A stretch of 64,000 nt of DNA, from positions 1-64,000 of the forward strand of contig NZ_LUAX01000008.1 of NCBI RefSeq assembly GCF_001695575.1, read 5' to 3'. The notes under the pieces were generated by a model. That model was not told the DNA's origin. It searched no databases and worked only from the letters and a program-made list of their open reading frames with translations. The DNA is from Vibrio europaeus. GTDB lineage: Bacteria; Pseudomonadota; Gammaproteobacteria; Enterobacterales; Vibrionaceae. Positions 62,886 through 64,000 of this stretch are shown here, piece after piece. Within the stretch, counting starts at the first letter, position 1; each line of letters starts with the position of its first letter. Made by a program: the position numbers and the translations under genes.

Positions 62886-63809
62886 ATGTTGCTCAACGAT
62901 CTGCTTGTCGTGATGAAAGTCGCCGAGCTTCGCAGTATCACCGCCGCCGCCAATAGCCTAGACATGCAAGTCGCGACCGCGAGTGCCGCACTCAAACGCG
63001 TAGAGAAAAACCTTGGCCTAGAGCTGTTTATCCGTTCGACCCGCCAATTGCGCCTGTCACCTGCAGGCGAACGCTACCTGCCTCAGTGCCAGCAAGCGCT
63101 GCAGTTGCTCGATAGTGCGCGACTCAATATTCAGGCCGATTTGGACGAGCTAGGGGGAGAAATGCGCATTGCGTTGTCTTCCGACCTGGGTCGAAACGTG
63201 GTCACCCCTTGGCTCGATGAGTTCCTTGACCAACACCCAAATCTCACGCTGCGCAGCAATATCAGCGACAGCAACATCGATTTCTATCGCGATGCCGTCG
63301 ATATGGCGTTGCGCTACGGTTCACCGACCGAAAGCCATCTGTATGGTTTTAAAATCTGCGATGTGCCGCGTTTGCTCTGCGCGGCGCCCGCCTACCTCGA
63401 CACGCATGGCACCCCTTCGCACCCTCACCAGTTGGCGGCGCACAACGGCTTGTGCTATCAGCTCAACGATGTGGTCCAAGAGGAGTGGCAGTTTGTCCAT
63501 GGCGAGCACACCATCAAGGCCAAACTGCAGGGGGATCGGATCTCAAATGACGGCGATCTGGTGCGACGTTGGTGTGTGTCGGGGTATGGTATGGCCATCA
63601 AATCGTGCCTCGATATGGCAGACGATTTACTCAGTCAACGCGTGATCAGTGTGATGCCCGACTATACGCCGACCCCTACAGAGTTGTGGTTGGTGTGCCC
63701 CAGCCGTCAATCCATCACGCCGACCGTCCGCCTGCTGCGCGATTATCTCAAAACCCGCACTCAGGCGTTACTTTCCGCGCTCGCCGCTCGCCAGCTTATC
63801 CCGAGCTAA
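62886..63809 (+). CDS. LysR family transcriptional regulator
   Basis: 307 residues. Winged helix-turn-helix at 1-60 (SITAAANSLDMQVATASAAL then KRVEKNLGLELFIR), followed by a type-2 periplasmic-binding-like effector domain (90-300) with YRDAVDMALRYGSP. Closest in style to the DhgR/crp-like LTTR branch with short hinge. Controls are unknown; the adjacent thioesterase or the convergent gene beyond may be targets. Confidence 0.92.
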   Translation: MLLNDLLVVMKVAELRSITAAANSLDMQVATASAALKRVEKNLGLELFIRSTRQLRLSPAGERYLPQCQQALQLLDSARLNIQADLDELGGEMRIALSSDLGRNVVTPWLDEFLDQHPNLTLRSNISDSNIDFYRDAVDMALRYGSPTESHLYGFKICDVPRLLCAAPAYLDTHGTPSHPHQLAAHNGLCYQLNDVVQEEWQFVHGEHTIKAKLQGDRISNDGDLVRRWCVSGYGMAIKSCLDMADDLLSQRVISVMPDYTPTPTELWLVCPSRQSITPTVRLLRDYLKTRTQALLSALAARQLIPS

Positions 63810-63828
63810 GCGCGCCAAGTCGACCGGG

Positions 63829-64000
63829 CTAGAATGGGTGCGTATCCAGCCATGCGCGTGTCACGGCATCTAAGCATTGCCCCTCTCGTTGAACCTGGTG
63901 GTCGAGCTCGGCGATAATGGCGTTCGAGAAACGAAGCGCATCGAGTCGCGCCAATTGCTCTGGTGTAAACCGAACGCGACGATCGTCACGCAGTAGCAGC
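63829..64000 (-). CDS. 3' end of a gene leaving the window, possibly an osmoprotectant/glycine-betaine substrate-binding protein
   Basis: The visible 56 C-terminal residues read LLLRDDRRVRFTPEQLARLD and end AWLDTHPF before the stop (complement at 63829-63831). The ending V.RAWLD.HPF and the helical spacing resemble ABC-type glycine-betaine binding proteins. Evidence is limited to this tail. Convergent with the LysR gene, with 19 bp between stops. Confidence 0.4.
   Translation of the reverse strand, partial: LLLRDDRRVRFTPEQLARLDALRFSNAIIAELDHQVQREGQCLDAVTRAWLDTHPF

Noticed and set aside
1..64000. tRNA, rRNA or intact insertion sequence
   Set aside because: None was recognised by eye; no transposase motifs or cloverleaf-like segments with conserved TPsiC sequences were found. 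A tRNAscan/ISfinder run would be decisive.

Overview
The window looks like chromosomal DNA of a marine gammaproteobacterium, most likely Vibrionaceae. The basis is the protein flavour (RidA/diaminopropionate lyase, HipBA, Lrp-EamA pair, VCBS giant adhesin with two-ABC type I exporter, CreBCD), AT-rich intergenic spacers and a mixture of low- and higher-GC blocks. No rRNA, tRNA, CRISPR array or intact insertion sequence was recognised. Most of the window reads as accessory DNA.

Layout: (1) 1-3.9 kb: a diaminopropionate-catabolism locus (RidA + DpaL) behind a dense array of GTTAAC palindromes, then a TetR regulator with three evenly spaced operators and an NAD(P)-binding reductase. (2) 4.06-20.4 kb: a complete small NRPS/PKS locus: divergent phosphopantetheinyl transferase, A-T protein, KS-AT-KR-ACP-ACP-reductase protein, A-T-C-A-T-C protein, an extra peptide deformylase and a methyltransferase. 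It is bracketed by a decayed hipA fragment on the left and the intact hipBA operon on the right, in the same orientation, and the last ten codons of the transferase gene are hipA sequence read in another frame. This suggests entry by recombination at hipA. (3) 20.8-25 kb: hipBA with operator-like dyads and a chemoreceptor. (4) 25.4-42.8 kb: a ~4,030-residue VCBS/cadherin-like repeat adhesin, convergent with an operon of HlyD adaptor and two ABC exporter subunits, both of whose ATPase domains have lost the usual catalytic glutamate. (5) 43-51 kb: Lrp/EamA exporter pair, an anthrax-lethal-factor-like metalloprotease, a small membrane protein apparently starting at ATC, an alpha/beta hydrolase, a small secreted protein and a sphingomyelinase-like secreted phosphodiesterase. 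(6) 52-58 kb: a 2,016-residue toxin-like protein with signal peptide, a YopT/C58 cysteine-protease triad and a TcdA/TcdB-type pore-forming region. (7) 58.2-62.2 kb: creB-creC-creD plus a DUF2809-like protein; creD is preceded by four CTCCA boxes at an exact 11-bp period. (8) 62.3-64 kb: hotdog thioesterase, LysR regulator, and the 3' end of a probable substrate-binding protein.

How the parts may work together: the biosynthetic locus reads best as a permuted assembly line, with the A-T-C-A-T-C protein first, its terminal C domain condensing onto the stand-alone A-T protein, and the KS-AT-KR-reductase protein extending and releasing. That would give a short peptide ending in a statine-like beta-hydroxy aldehyde or alcohol. 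The deformylase could be a tailoring enzyme or self-resistance. The 45-58 kb stretch resembles a collection of secreted or injected virulence factors, and the adhesin plus exporter a surface-attachment module. These functional links are inferences from domain content; no searches were possible.
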